Below, one piece after another: positions 9,954-17,921 of a stretch of 64,000 bases of DNA. The position numbers and the translations under genes were made by a program. The notes under the pieces were generated by a model. That model saw only the letters and a list, made by a program, of their open reading frames with translations. It ran no database searches and was not told the DNA's origin. Source of the DNA: Glycomyces albidus (GTDB lineage: Bacteria; Actinomycetota; Actinomycetes; Mycobacteriales; Micromonosporaceae); the NCBI RefSeq assembly GCF_009451885.1, contig NZ_WIAO01000002.1, forward strand, positions 124,001-188,000, read 5' to 3'. Within the stretch, counting starts at the first letter, position 1. Each line of letters begins with the position of its first letter.

Positions 9954-10355
9954 ATGGCACTGGTCGAACGGGTACCGGAGACCGGGCCGTGGGCGCAGCT
10001 CTACGGGTATTCGCGCGCCGTGGCCGTGGGCCCGCTCGTGGTCACGAGCGCGTGCACCGCCGATGTCGAGGCGCGGCCGCACCTGAGCGGCGATCCGGCC
10101 GGGCAGGCCCGCGAGGCGTTCCGGACGGCGCTCGACGCGATGGTCCACGCGGGCGCCGGGGTCTCCGACGTCGTGCGCTCGCGCCTCTATGTGACCGACC
10201 CGGTCCACGCCGACCCGGTGGGCCGGGTCCACGGCGAGTTCTTCGGCGTCGTCCGGCCGACCGCCACCGTGGTGATCGTGACCGGCCTGTTCCACCCGGG
10301 CCAGCTCGTGGCCGTGGAGCTCGAGGCGTTCCGCGCCTGGCGCGACATCGACTAG
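9954..10355 (+). CDS. ridA: RidA family deaminase
   Basis: A 133-residue RidA/YER057c/UK114-like protein. The family hydrolyses reactive enamine/imine intermediates released by PLP enzymes, or has related deaminase roles. The fold is visible in ARPHLSGDPAGQAREAFRTA, VVRSRLYVTDP and VELEAFRAW; the usual C-terminal Arg/Glu pocket is only partly recognisable. It closes the his operon 17 bp after priA, with GAGGGAG upstream of ATG 9954. Placement suggests it relieves damage from HisC, but that is inference. Confidence 0.85.
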   Translation: MALVERVPETGPWAQLYGYSRAVAVGPLVVTSACTADVEARPHLSGDPAGQAREAFRTALDAMVHAGAGVSDVVRSRLYVTDPVHADPVGRVHGEFFGVVRPTATVVIVTGLFHPGQLVAVELEAFRAWRDID

Positions 10356-10479
10356 CGCCGCGGCTGCGCCGGCGGTACCGCGATCGGCGGGTCCCGGGGT
10401 CCGAATTGCGAAGACGCTCCCGTATCGATGCGGCAAAATTCGAGGCGCCGCATGAGTGTGCGGCTTAACGACCGTTCAG

Positions 10480-10485
10480 TAGAAT
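10480..10485 (+). promoter_or_regulatory. Possible -10 element upstream of icmA
   Basis: TAGAAT lies 55 bp before the icmA start, in a 185-bp gene-free gap. The position 17 bp further upstream holds only TGTGCG, a poor -35. The same TAGAAT appears before the sigma gene at 12323. Evidence is limited to the hexamer. Confidence 0.3.
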
Positions 10486-10540
10486 TGGCCCCGAGTCCGA
10501 CCGGGGCTCGCCGCTACTTCGCCAAAAGTGAGGTGTCACC

Positions 10541-12268
10541 GTGGACGCTGAAGAGATCGCCGAAGGCCGCGAGCGCTGGGCCAAGCGCTACGCCACCGCC
10601 GCCAAGCGCGACGCCGACTTCACGACCCTCTCGGGCCTGGAGGTCGAGCCGGTCTACGGCCCGCCGGAAGGCGCCGGCGACCCCCGGATGGACCGGATCG
10701 GCTGGCCCGGCGAGTTCCCCTACACCCGCGGCCTCTACCCGACCGGCTACCGCGGCCGGCAGTGGACGATCCGCCAGTTCTCCGGCTTCGGCAACGCCGA
10801 GCAGACCAACGCCCGCTACAAGATGCTCCTGGGCGCGGGCGGCGGCGGCCTGTCGGTCGCGTTCGACATGCCGACGCTCATGGGCCGCGACTCCGACGAG
10901 CCGGCGTCCCTCGGCGAGGTCGGGCACTGCGGCGTCGCGATCGACTCGGCCGCCGACATGGACCGCCTCTTCGACGGCATCGACCTCGGCGCCGTCACCA
11001 CCTCCATGACGATCTCGGGGCCCGCGATCCCGATCTTCTGCATGTACCTCGCCGCCGCCGAGCGCCAGGGGGTCGACCTGTCGACCCTCGACGGGACGCT
11101 CCAGACGGACATCCACAAGGAGTACATCGCGCAGAAGGAGTGGCTGTTCCCGCCCGAGCCGCACCTGCGGCTCATCGGCGACCTCATGGCCTACTGCGCC
11201 GAGAACATCCCGCGGTACAAGCCGCTGTCGGTCTCGGGCTACCACATCCGCGAGGCCGGTTCGACCGCCGCGCAGGAGCTCGCGTTCACGCTCGCGGACG
11301 GATTCTCCTACGTGGAGCTCGGCCGTTCCCGCGGGCTCGATGTGGACGTGTTCGCGCCGGGCCTGTCGTTCTTCTTCGACGCGCACATCGACTTCTTCGA
11401 GGAGATCGCGAAGTTCCGCGCCGCCCGGCGCATCTGGGCGAAGTGGCTGCGGGACGTGTACGGCGCCAAGACCGAGCGGGCCCAGTGGCTCCGCTTCCAC
11501 ACCCAGACCGCCGGGGTGTCCCTGACCGCGCAGCAGCCGTACAACAACGTGGTGCGCACCGCGGTGGAGGCGCTCGCGGCCGTCATGGGCGGCACGAACT
11601 CCCTGCACACCAACGCGCTCGACGAGACGCTCGCGCTGCCGACCGACCAGGCCGCCGAGATCGCGCTGCGCACGCAGGCGGTGCTGCGCGACGAGACCGG
11701 TGTGACCAATGTGGCCGATCCGCTCGGCGGCTCCTGGTACGTCGAGGCGCTCACCGACAAGATCGAGGCCGAGGCCGAGGACCTGTTCCTCCAGATCCTG
11801 GCCCTCGGCGGCGAGACGGGCGAGGACCCGGCCGCGGTCGCGCGCGACGCCGCCGGCCGCCACGAGATCGGCCCGGTCACCTCGGGCATCCTGCGCGGCA
11901 TCGAGGACGGCTGGTTCAACGCCCAGATCGCCGAGGCCGCCTTCACGTACCAGCGGCAGCTCGAGGACGGCACCAAGCACATCGTCGGCGTCACCGAGCT
12001 CACGAACACCGTCACCGCCGACCTGGAGATCCTGCGGGTCTCCGGGGAGGTCGAGCAGGGCCAGAACGCGCTTCTGGCCGAGCGCCGCGCCGCCCGCGAC
12101 GGCGCCGCCGTCGAGCGCGCCCTCGCCGACATCGTCACGGCCGCAAAGGGGTCGGCGAACCTCATCGAGCCGATCCTGGCCGCGGCCCGTGTCGAGGCGA
12201 CCCTCGGCGAGATCTGCGGCGCGCTGCGCGAGGAGTGGGGCGAGTACCGTGAGAACGCCGCCATTTGA
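10541..12268 (+). CDS. icmA: Isobutyryl-CoA mutase large (substrate-binding) subunit
   Basis: B12-dependent acyl-CoA mutase large subunit interconverting isobutyryl-CoA and n-butyryl-CoA. The 575-residue protein has the substrate barrel but no C-terminal cobalamin domain, so it needs a separate IcmB, not encoded here. Substrate residues decide the family: Phe80 (WTIRQFSGFG) and Gln198 (EYIAQKEWLFPP), at exactly the positions that distinguish isobutyryl- from methylmalonyl-CoA mutase (Tyr/Arg). GTG 10541 is preceded by AAGTGAGGTG. Isolated between his and sigma genes; likely supports valine/fatty-acid carbon flow. Confidence 0.88.
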   Translation: MDAEEIAEGRERWAKRYATAAKRDADFTTLSGLEVEPVYGPPEGAGDPRMDRIGWPGEFPYTRGLYPTGYRGRQWTIRQFSGFGNAEQTNARYKMLLGAGGGGLSVAFDMPTLMGRDSDEPASLGEVGHCGVAIDSAADMDRLFDGIDLGAVTTSMTISGPAIPIFCMYLAAAERQGVDLSTLDGTLQTDIHKEYIAQKEWLFPPEPHLRLIGDLMAYCAENIPRYKPLSVSGYHIREAGSTAAQELAFTLADGFSYVELGRSRGLDVDVFAPGLSFFFDAHIDFFEEIAKFRAARRIWAKWLRDVYGAKTERAQWLRFHTQTAGVSLTAQQPYNNVVRTAVEALAAVMGGTNSLHTNALDETLALPTDQAAEIALRTQAVLRDETGVTNVADPLGGSWYVEALTDKIEAEAEDLFLQILALGGETGEDPAAVARDAAGRHEIGPVTSGILRGIEDGWFNAQIAEAAFTYQRQLEDGTKHIVGVTELTNTVTADLEILRVSGEVEQGQNALLAERRAARDGAAVERALADIVTAAKGSANLIEPILAAARVEATLGEICGALREEWGEYRENAAI

Positions 12269-12298
12269 CCTGAAAAGCGGATTATTCACGTTTCGTCA

Positions 12299-12328
12299 TT
12301 GATCTTGACCCCTGTTCAGGCCTAGAAT
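12299..12328 (+). promoter_or_regulatory. Possible promoter of the SigB/F-type sigma gene
   Basis: TTGATC (12299-12304), 18 bp, TAGAAT (12323-12328), about 70 bp before the sigma factor start. The hexamers resemble the housekeeping consensus. No GGGTA-type autoregulatory promoter was seen in this gap. Confidence 0.45.
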
Positions 12329-12399
12329 GAGGGGGTCAAGAACCTATATGGGGCAACATGCTTCAAACCGATGTCCATTAAGGACAGGAGGGCGATCGC

Positions 12400-13200
12400 A
12401 TGGGAGACAAGAGCACCGAAGCCCGACAGGGCTCGGACGAATACGCGCACCTGGCGCCGCTGTTCCGGGAGATGGCCTCGCTCGACGAGGACGACCCGAG
12501 GAGGGCCGAGGTCAGGGAGCGCCTGGTGACCGGATACCTGCCGCTCGCCGAGCACATCGCGCAGCGGTTCTCGGGCAAGGGAATCGCGAAGGACGACCTG
12601 GTCCAGGTCGCCTCGGTCGGGCTGATCCACGCGGTCGACCGCTTCGATCCCGAACAGGGCACCGACTTCCTCTCCTACGCGGTCCCGACCGTGATGGGCG
12701 AGGTCCGGCGCCACTTCCGGGACACGAGCTGGCCGATGCGGGTGCCCAGGCGCCTGCAGGAGCTGCGGATCGCGCTGAACCGGGCCGGCGGCGAGCTGTC
12801 GCAGCGGCTGGGCCGGCCGCCGACCGACGCTGAACTGGCCGAGCACCTCGACATCACCCTCGAGGAGGTCCAGGAGGGCAACGAGGCCCGCCAGGCGTAC
12901 CGGGCGGTCTCGCTCGACGAGGTGCCGTTCGGCGAGGAGGACGGCCCCCGACTGGCCGACACGGTCGGCGAGGAGGACGCGGCGATCGGACTGGTCGACG
13001 ACCACGAGTCCCTCGTGCCGCTCATCCAGGAGCTGCCCGAGCGCGAGCAGAAGATCCTCGCGCTGCGCTACTACGGCGACATGACGCAGACGCAGATCGC
13101 CGAAGAGGTGGGGATCTCGCAGATGCACGTGTCGCGGCTCCTCCACCGCACGCTCGACGAGCTCCGCGAAGGGCTCGGCCGGCCGGGCGAGCCGATGTAG
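12400..13200 (+). CDS. RNA polymerase sigma factor, SigB/SigF/SigG subfamily
   Basis: A 266-residue sigma-70 family group 3 factor. Region 2 contains DLVQVASVGLIHAVDRFDPEQG and FLSYAVPTVMGEVRRHFRD; region 3 has LSQRLGRPPTDAELAEHL; region 4 ends with EREQKILALRYYGDMTQTQIAEEVGISQMHVSRLLHR-type helix-turn-helix. It lacks region 1, as expected. ATG 12400 follows GACAGGAGGG. No anti-sigma (RsbW) or anti-anti-sigma gene adjoins it. Nearby genes with GGGTA-type promoters are plausible members of its regulon. Confidence 0.92.
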   Translation: MGDKSTEARQGSDEYAHLAPLFREMASLDEDDPRRAEVRERLVTGYLPLAEHIAQRFSGKGIAKDDLVQVASVGLIHAVDRFDPEQGTDFLSYAVPTVMGEVRRHFRDTSWPMRVPRRLQELRIALNRAGGELSQRLGRPPTDAELAEHLDITLEEVQEGNEARQAYRAVSLDEVPFGEEDGPRLADTVGEEDAAIGLVDDHESLVPLIQELPEREQKILALRYYGDMTQTQIAEEVGISQMHVSRLLHRTLDELREGLGRPGEPM

Positions 13201-13241
13201 CGCCGACCGGGCCGGCGGCGCGCCATTCGATCCAGACAGCA

Positions 13242-13271
13242 GGGCGGCGGGTCCGATCGGACCCGCCGCCC
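13242..13271. terminator. Convergent transcription terminator
   Basis: A perfect 30-bp palindrome (15 bp per arm, left arm GGGCGGCGGGTCCGA) sits between the converging sigma and hemerythrin genes. It can form a strong hairpin on either strand and probably stops both transcripts. No long T-run follows, as is usual in high-GC actinobacteria. Confidence 0.8.
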
Positions 13272-13295
13272 CTGTTCACCCAGCGCGGAGCGTGC

Positions 13296-13865
13296 TCACA
13301 CCTCACGGTGCGCGAGCGTGTCGCGGATGTGGTCGATGAACCCGACGCCGGGCCCGGTGATGAGGTTCGCGGGCGTCGTGTCGGGCGCGTGCGGGTGGGG
13401 CCGGGTCGGCGCGAACTCCTTGGCCGCCTGGACCTTGAACCCCAGGTCCTGGCGTTCTTCAGCGTCGCAGACCGCGGCCAGGCGGGGGAGGAGGCGCGCC
13501 TCCTCGTCGGCGATGTGCGCCCGCACGCCGGTGATGAGCCGCCGCAGGAGCGGCTCGAAGTCGGCGTCGGCGGGGCCGAGCGCCTCGAGGGCCTTCATGA
13601 GCTCCTCGGCCTCGGCGTTCGCGGCGACCTCCCGCTCGGCGAGGGAGTCCCCGTCGGGCAGGCGGTCGCGGATCACCGGGTGCACGAACTGCTCCTGGGC
13701 CACGGCGTGGCGGACGAGTTCGGCGGTGACGTGGTCGACGAGGGCCTTGCGGCCCACCGGTTCGCCGGCGGTCGCCTCGATCTCGTCGAAGGCCGCTTCG
13801 AAGGCGCGGTGGTCGGCCTCGACCACCCGGATCAGGTCGGTGTCCTGCTGCTCGATCTGGGGCAT
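13296..13865 (-). CDS. Hemerythrin HHE-domain protein
   Basis: A 189-residue four-helix-bundle protein with the His/Glu pattern of a diiron hemerythrin domain: ADHRAF, VRHAVAQEQFVHPVI and HIADEEARLLPRL. Such proteins bind O2 or other small oxidants, or store iron. A flexible His/Pro-rich tail (TRPHPHAPDT) follows the domain. ATG 13865 is preceded by GAAGGAGTA on the minus strand. It lies 67 bp downstream of the CBS gene on the same strand and may share its stress promoter. Confidence 0.85.
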   Translation of the reverse strand: MPQIEQQDTDLIRVVEADHRAFEAAFDEIEATAGEPVGRKALVDHVTAELVRHAVAQEQFVHPVIRDRLPDGDSLAEREVAANAEAEELMKALEALGPADADFEPLLRRLITGVRAHIADEEARLLPRLAAVCDAEERQDLGFKVQAAKEFAPTRPHPHAPDTTPANLITGPGVGFIDHIRDTLAHREV

Positions 13866-13889
13866 GGGTACTCCTTCGGGGGGTGAGGG

Positions 13890-13922
13890 GAGGGCGGCCG
13901 GTGTGCCGTCAGCGGCCCTCCC
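13890..13922. terminator. Hairpin between CBS and hemerythrin genes
   Basis: GGGAGGGCGGCCG pairs with CGGCCCTCCC downstream, leaving a two-base bulge and a ~12-base loop. It lies between two co-directional minus-strand genes, so it may attenuate rather than fully stop transcription. Confidence 0.4.
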
Positions 13923-13932
13923 GGGGTTCCGG

Positions 13933-14370
13933 TCACGACCGGATGGACTCCACGAGTTCGCCGGTGACGGACTCCGGCATGCGGTGCGAGATGTCGGCGA
14001 GCGCGATCATGCCGACCAGCCGCCCGTTGTCGATCACGGGCACCCGGTTGACCTGGTGCTCCTTCATCTTCGCGATGGTGGTGTCGGCATCCTCGTTCGC
14101 GTCGGCGAGGATGAGGTGCCCCTGCGGGAGCCGGTCGACGGTGTAGGACTCGGCGTCCTCGCCGGCGGCCATGACGTGCAGGACCAGGTCCCGGTCGGTG
14201 ACCATGCCCTTGAGCTTGTCGTCCGGGCCGCAGATCGGCAGTGCGCCGATGCCCAGTTCGGCCATGAGCCGCGCGGCGTTCCCCGCCGTGTCGGTGCTCT
14301 TGACGCAGGTGCAGCCGGCGTGCATGAGATCGCGCGCCTTGGCCATGCCGTTCGTTTGCTTCGACTTCAT
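13933..14370 (-). CDS. Tandem CBS-domain protein
   Basis: A 145-residue stand-alone Bateman module: two CBS repeats at about 10-65 and 75-135 (motifs GIGALPICGPDDKLKGMVTD and NRVPVIDNGRLVGMIALAD). CBS pairs bind adenine nucleotides or related ligands and act as energy or redox sensors; stand-alone versions are often stress- or hypoxia-induced in actinobacteria. ATG 14370 is preceded by GGAAGGAG at 6-base spacing, favouring it over internal Met9. A SigB-type promoter lies just upstream. Confidence 0.88.
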   Translation of the reverse strand: MKSKQTNGMAKARDLMHAGCTCVKSTDTAGNAARLMAELGIGALPICGPDDKLKGMVTDRDLVLHVMAAGEDAESYTVDRLPQGHLILADANEDADTTIAKMKEHQVNRVPVIDNGRLVGMIALADISHRMPESVTGELVESIRS

Positions 14371-14396
14371 GAGCTTCTCCTTCCCGTCGCAGCGGG

Positions 14397-14421
14397 GTAC
14401 CCGGTGGCCGACCGGCTATTC
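14397..14421 (-). promoter_or_regulatory. SigB-type promoter before the CBS gene
   Basis: Reading the minus strand: GAAT (14421-14418), 15 bp, GGGTAC (14402-14397). This fits the GnnT-N14-16-GGGTAC/T form of actinobacterial general-stress sigma factors. The -35 overlaps the 3' end of the transketolase gene. The CBS start is 27 bp downstream of the -10. Confidence 0.55.
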
Positions 14422-16258
14422 AGGCGATGAGCCGCTGCGCGGCCAGGACGATCGCGTCGGCGTCGATGCCGGCGGCCGCGAGCTGCTCGGTCGGCCCGGC
14501 CGAGCCGGGCATGCCGTGCACGGCGAGCTTCGCGAACCGCACGTCGGGCACCTTGCCGGCGACGGCGTCGAGGACGGCGTCGCCGAGGCCCCCGACGGGC
14601 CGGTGGTCTTCCACGGTGAGGATCCGGCCGGTGTCGGCGGCGGCCTGCCGCATGGCGGCGGCGTCGAGCGGCTTCACCGAGTAGGCGTCGATGACGCGGA
14701 CGGGGACGCCGTCCTGCATGAGCTGCTCGGCGGCCTGGAGGCTCTCGGAGACGGTGATCCCGGCGGCGACGATCGCGAGCCGGTCGTGCTCGGAGGCCAG
14801 CAGGGTCTTTGAGCCGCCGACGGGGAACAGCTCGTCCTCCCGGTAGATCACCGGCGTCTCCTCGCGGGTGGTCCGCAGGTAGCTGATGCCCGGGAGGTCC
14901 GCCATCGTCGCGGTCAGGTGCGCGGCCTGGTTCGCGTCGCACGGGTAGAGGACGACGCTGCGCCATAGCGCCCGCATCATGGCGATGTCCTCGAGGCCCA
15001 TCTGGCTGGGCCCGTCCCGGCCGATCGACACGCCCGCGTGCGAGCCGACGATCCGCAGGTCGGAGCCGCTGATCGCGGCCATCCGCAGGAAGTCGTGGGC
15101 GCGGGTCAGGAACGCCGCGAACGTCGCCGCGTACGGGACCCACCCCTGGGTCTGGAGGCCGACGGCCGCGCCGACGAGCTGCTGCTCGGCGATGTAGCAC
15201 TCGACGAACCGGTTGGGGAACGCCTTCGCGAACCCGGCGGTGCGGGTCGAGTCGGCGACCTCCCCGTCGAGGACGACCACGTCCGGTTCGGCTTCGCCGA
15301 CGGCCTCGAGCGCCTTCCCGAAGCCGTCGCGGGTGGCGGCCATGGTGCCGATCGGGAACGACGGCAGCACCAGCGGCATGGCCTGGCCGCGCTGGCGCGG
15401 CTCGGTCGAGCGGGGCGGGCTGACGCGGACGCGGGCCGAGCGGACGCCGCCGAGTTCGACGACGGCCTTCTCGGGCTCGGGGAGCGGCTTGCCGTGCAGG
15501 CCCTCCTTGTCCTCGGCGGCCGCGACGCCCTTGCCCTTCTTGGTCCGCGCGAGGATCGCCGTGGGCGTGTCCTCCGCTTCGGCCGCGGCGTAGGCCCGGT
15601 CGATCTCGGCCGGGTCGTGCCCGTCGATCTCGACGGTGTGCCAGCCGAAGGCGCCGATCCGCGCCGCATACGCGGCGGTGTCCCACTCGTACCGGGTGGG
15701 CCCGGTCTGGCCGAGGCGGTTCACGTCGACGATCACGCACAGGTTCCCCAGGCCGAGGTCGGCGGCGGCCGCGAACGCCTCCCACATGGACCCTTCGGCG
15801 AGTTCGCCGTCGCCGCACAGCACCCACACGCGCGCCGGGGAGCCGCCGAGCCGGGCGCCGAGCGCCATGCCCACGCCGACCGGCAGGCCCTGCCCGAGCG
15901 AGCCGGTGGCGACGTCGACCCACGGCAGCCGCGGCGTCGGGTGCCCTTCCAGGTCCGAGCCGAGCCGCCGGTACGTCATGAGGTGGTCGTCGTCGATCGC
16001 GCCGACGGCCCGGTACATCGCGTACAGCAGCGGCGACGCGTGCCCTTTGGAGAACACCAGCCGGTCGTTCCCGGCCCGGTGCGGGTGCTCGAAGTCGTAG
16101 TGCAGGTGCCCCGCCAGGAGGCCCGCCATCAGGTCGGCGGCCGACATGGACGAGGTCGGATGCCCCGACCCCGCCCGGGCCGAGGCCCGGATCGCGTCCA
16201 CCCGCAGTTGCTGGCCCAGCTCCACCAGCCCGGAGATGCGTTCGTCGATGACGCCCAT
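14420..16258 (-). CDS. Transketolase, short (TKTL-like) type
   Basis: A 612-residue thiamine-diphosphate enzyme transferring two-carbon units between sugar phosphates. The TPP motif GDGELAEGSMWEAF...VIVDVN lies near residues 150-180, the pyrimidine-binding part VECYIAEQQLVGAAVGLQ near 355, and the C-terminal domain starts near 480. It is about 80 residues shorter than the usual bacterial transketolase and resembles the animal/short type. It is not beside pentose-phosphate genes; a SigB-type promoter upstream suggests a stress-induced isoform. Confidence 0.9.
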   Translation of the reverse strand: MGVIDERISGLVELGQQLRVDAIRASARAGSGHPTSSMSAADLMAGLLAGHLHYDFEHPHRAGNDRLVFSKGHASPLLYAMYRAVGAIDDDHLMTYRRLGSDLEGHPTPRLPWVDVATGSLGQGLPVGVGMALGARLGGSPARVWVLCGDGELAEGSMWEAFAAAADLGLGNLCVIVDVNRLGQTGPTRYEWDTAAYAARIGAFGWHTVEIDGHDPAEIDRAYAAAEAEDTPTAILARTKKGKGVAAAEDKEGLHGKPLPEPEKAVVELGGVRSARVRVSPPRSTEPRQRGQAMPLVLPSFPIGTMAATRDGFGKALEAVGEAEPDVVVLDGEVADSTRTAGFAKAFPNRFVECYIAEQQLVGAAVGLQTQGWVPYAATFAAFLTRAHDFLRMAAISGSDLRIVGSHAGVSIGRDGPSQMGLEDIAMMRALWRSVVLYPCDANQAAHLTATMADLPGISYLRTTREETPVIYREDELFPVGGSKTLLASEHDRLAIVAAGITVSESLQAAEQLMQDGVPVRVIDAYSVKPLDAAAMRQAAADTGRILTVEDHRPVGGLGDAVLDAVAGKVPDVRFAKLAVHGMPGSAGPTEQLAAAGIDADAIVLAAQRLIA

Positions 16259-16294
16259 TGCATTCCCTCCGCTTCCCCTGCTCTGACGACCGGA

Positions 16295-16319
16295 CTACCC
16301 GGCGTCCACGGGCCGAAAC
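16295..16319 (-). promoter_or_regulatory. SigB-type promoter of the transketolase gene
   Basis: On the minus strand GTTT (16319-16316), 15 bp, GGGTAG (16300-16295), very close to the SigB/SigF consensus. The -10 lies 36 bp before the transketolase start. It is arranged back-to-back with a second such promoter at 16323. Confidence 0.65.
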
Positions 16320-16322
16320 CGG

Positions 16323-16347
16323 GTGTCGCGCTGCGCCGAACGGGTAT
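16323..16347 (+). promoter_or_regulatory. SigB-type promoter of the DUF4383 operon
   Basis: GTGT (16323-16326), 15 bp, GGGTAT (16342-16347), fitting GnnT-N14-16-GGGTAC/T. The DUF4383 start is 109 bp downstream. The four genes that follow lack further clear promoters and probably depend on this one. Confidence 0.6.
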
Positions 16348-16456
16348 CCGGACGGTGCGGGCCGACGGGCCCGCGGCGCGCCGCTCCGCCCGGGCACCCG
16401 CCCATAGGACGGGCGGGGCGGTGCGCCCCTCCGGGGCCTGCGAAAGGGGAAGCAGC

Positions 16457-16984
16457 ATGAACTCGCGACCGATGTCGACGACCGGCCGCCACTGGTGGGA
16501 GGCCGAGCGGCGGCGCACGACCGCCGTCCAGCAGGGCCTGAACGCCGTCTCCTGGGTCTTCCTCCTGATGGGGGTCATGGGCTTCATCCCCGCTCTCACG
16601 CCGGGGTTCGACGGCATCCGCTTCGCCGGGCCCGGCGACGACGCCGAGCTCTTCGGCGTGTTCGCCGTCTCGATCCTCACCAACCTGATCCACCTGGTGT
16701 ACGGCGTGTTCGGCCTCATCATGTCGTGGATGGCGAAGTTCGCGAGGCGCACGCTCATCGGCGGGGGCGTGTTCTTCACCGTGCTCGGGCTGTACGGGCT
16801 CATCGTGGACTTGGTGAACGCGGGCGACTTCCTGCCCTCGACGTGGGCCACCGGCCTGCTCCACCTGGGCTTGGGCGTCCTCATGATCGTGCTCGGCTTC
16901 GTCCTGCACACCCGCCTCCCCAAGGAGAGCGAGGCCCGCGGCGAGGGCGACTTCGGCGAGACCAACCGCGGCGCCGCCCGGTGA
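16457..16984 (+). CDS. DUF4383 four-helix membrane protein
   Basis: A 175-residue protein with four hydrophobic segments at about 25-45, 72-95, 101-121 and 130-152, matching the DUF4383 family, which is frequent in actinobacterial stress regulons. Function unknown. ATG 16457 follows AAAGGGGA. It leads a run of four small genes (DUF4383, Rho_N-like, Holin-X, DUF3618-like) that resembles membrane-stress cassettes. Confidence 0.8.
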   Translation: MNSRPMSTTGRHWWEAERRRTTAVQQGLNAVSWVFLLMGVMGFIPALTPGFDGIRFAGPGDDAELFGVFAVSILTNLIHLVYGVFGLIMSWMAKFARRTLIGGGVFFTVLGLYGLIVDLVNAGDFLPSTWATGLLHLGLGVLMIVLGFVLHTRLPKESEARGEGDFGETNRGAAR

Positions 16985-17062
16985 CCTGAGGTTTCCCGCG
17001 GGTGCGAGCGGGAACCCGGTCGACATCGGACCGGCCGAGATCCTTCTGGAGGTGAGACGGCC

Positions 17063-17395
17063 ATGCCGCAGCAGTGGACCGATAAGGAAGAACGGAAGTA
17101 CCGGCACATCCGGGACAGCGCCGAGGACCGCGGTGAGAGCGAGGACCGCGCCGAGGAGATCGCCGCCCGGACGGTGAACAAGCAGCGCGCGCGTGGGGGC
17201 AAGACCAAGACCGCCAGCCGCACCTCGCTCGAGGACATGTCCTCGTCGGAGCGGGGCGGGAAGCGCTCGCACTCGGGCCCGAAGGGCCGCACCAAAGAGC
17301 AGCTCTACCAAGAGGCGCGCCGCAAGAACATCAAGGGCCGTTCCACGATGAACAAGGCCGAGCTCCTTCGCGCCGTCGAGCGCAAACGCAAGTGA
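17063..17395 (+). CDS. Small basic protein with Rho_N/SAP-like C-terminus ('plasmid stabilization' type)
   Basis: A 110-residue, highly charged protein. The N-terminal half has the conserved KYRHIRDSAEDRGESEDRAE and EIAARTVNKQRA motifs seen in short actinobacterial and proteobacterial proteins often annotated as plasmid stabilization proteins. The C-terminal 35 residues (GRTKEQLYQEARRKNIKG...MNKAELLRAV) look like a Rho_N/LEM-type nucleic-acid-binding helical hairpin. ATG 17063 follows GGAGGTGAG. There is no plasmid context, so the label is historical. Confidence 0.75.
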   Translation: MPQQWTDKEERKYRHIRDSAEDRGESEDRAEEIAARTVNKQRARGGKTKTASRTSLEDMSSSERGGKRSHSGPKGRTKEQLYQEARRKNIKGRSTMNKAELLRAVERKRK

Positions 17396-17417
17396 GCCGG
17401 CGGAGAGGTGAGTTGAC

Positions 17418-17921
17418 ATGGAGGTACGACACGACCCCGAGGCCCGCGCGATCAGGCAGGCCGAACGCGAGCAGACCGGCGACTGGGCGCCGTCCCGGCG
17501 GCGGCACGACCGCGACTGGGCGGCCCAGGACCGGTACGGCCACGAATCCGTGGGTGCGATCGTCGGCGACCTGACGTCCGAGGTGGCGCACCTGGCGCGC
17601 GTCGAGGCGCAGATGGCGGCCCGCGAGGTGGCCGAGAAGGCCAAGCGCGGCGCCGCGGGCGGCGGCATGTTCGCCGTGGCCGGCGTCTTCGCGGTGTACG
17701 GCGGGGCCGCGTTCGCCCTCGCGGCGGGCCTGGCGCTCGCCCTGGTGTGGCCGGCCTGGCTCGCCGCGCTCGTCGTGGGCGTCGTGCTGTTCGCGATCGC
17801 CGGGGCCGAGGCGATGATCGGCCGCTCGATGATCAAGCGGGCGATGCCGCCGGTTCCCGACGAGACCATGGAACGCGCCCGGGAGGACGCCGAGGCGCTG
17901 CGAGGAAGGATGCACCGATGA
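17418..17921 (+). CDS. Holin-X family membrane protein
   Basis: A 167-residue protein of the actinobacterial Holin-X (DUF1469-like) type: a charged N-terminus, an amphipathic helix (SVGAIVGDLTSEVAHLARVE), then two long hydrophobic helices at about 75-105 and 108-132. Despite the name no lysis role is established; these genes cluster with DUF3618 proteins in stress operons. ATG 17418 follows GAGAGGTGA at 10-base spacing. The stop overlaps the next gene by ATGA. Confidence 0.75.
   Translation: MEVRHDPEARAIRQAEREQTGDWAPSRRRHDRDWAAQDRYGHESVGAIVGDLTSEVAHLARVEAQMAAREVAEKAKRGAAGGGMFAVAGVFAVYGGAAFALAAGLALALVWPAWLAALVVGVVLFAIAGAEAMIGRSMIKRAMPPVPDETMERAREDAEALRGRMHR

Noticed and set aside
16985-17062. 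A separate SigB-type promoter for the Rho_N-like gene
   Set aside because: GTTT is present, but no GGGTA-type element follows at 14-16 bp; the gene probably depends on the upstream promoter.
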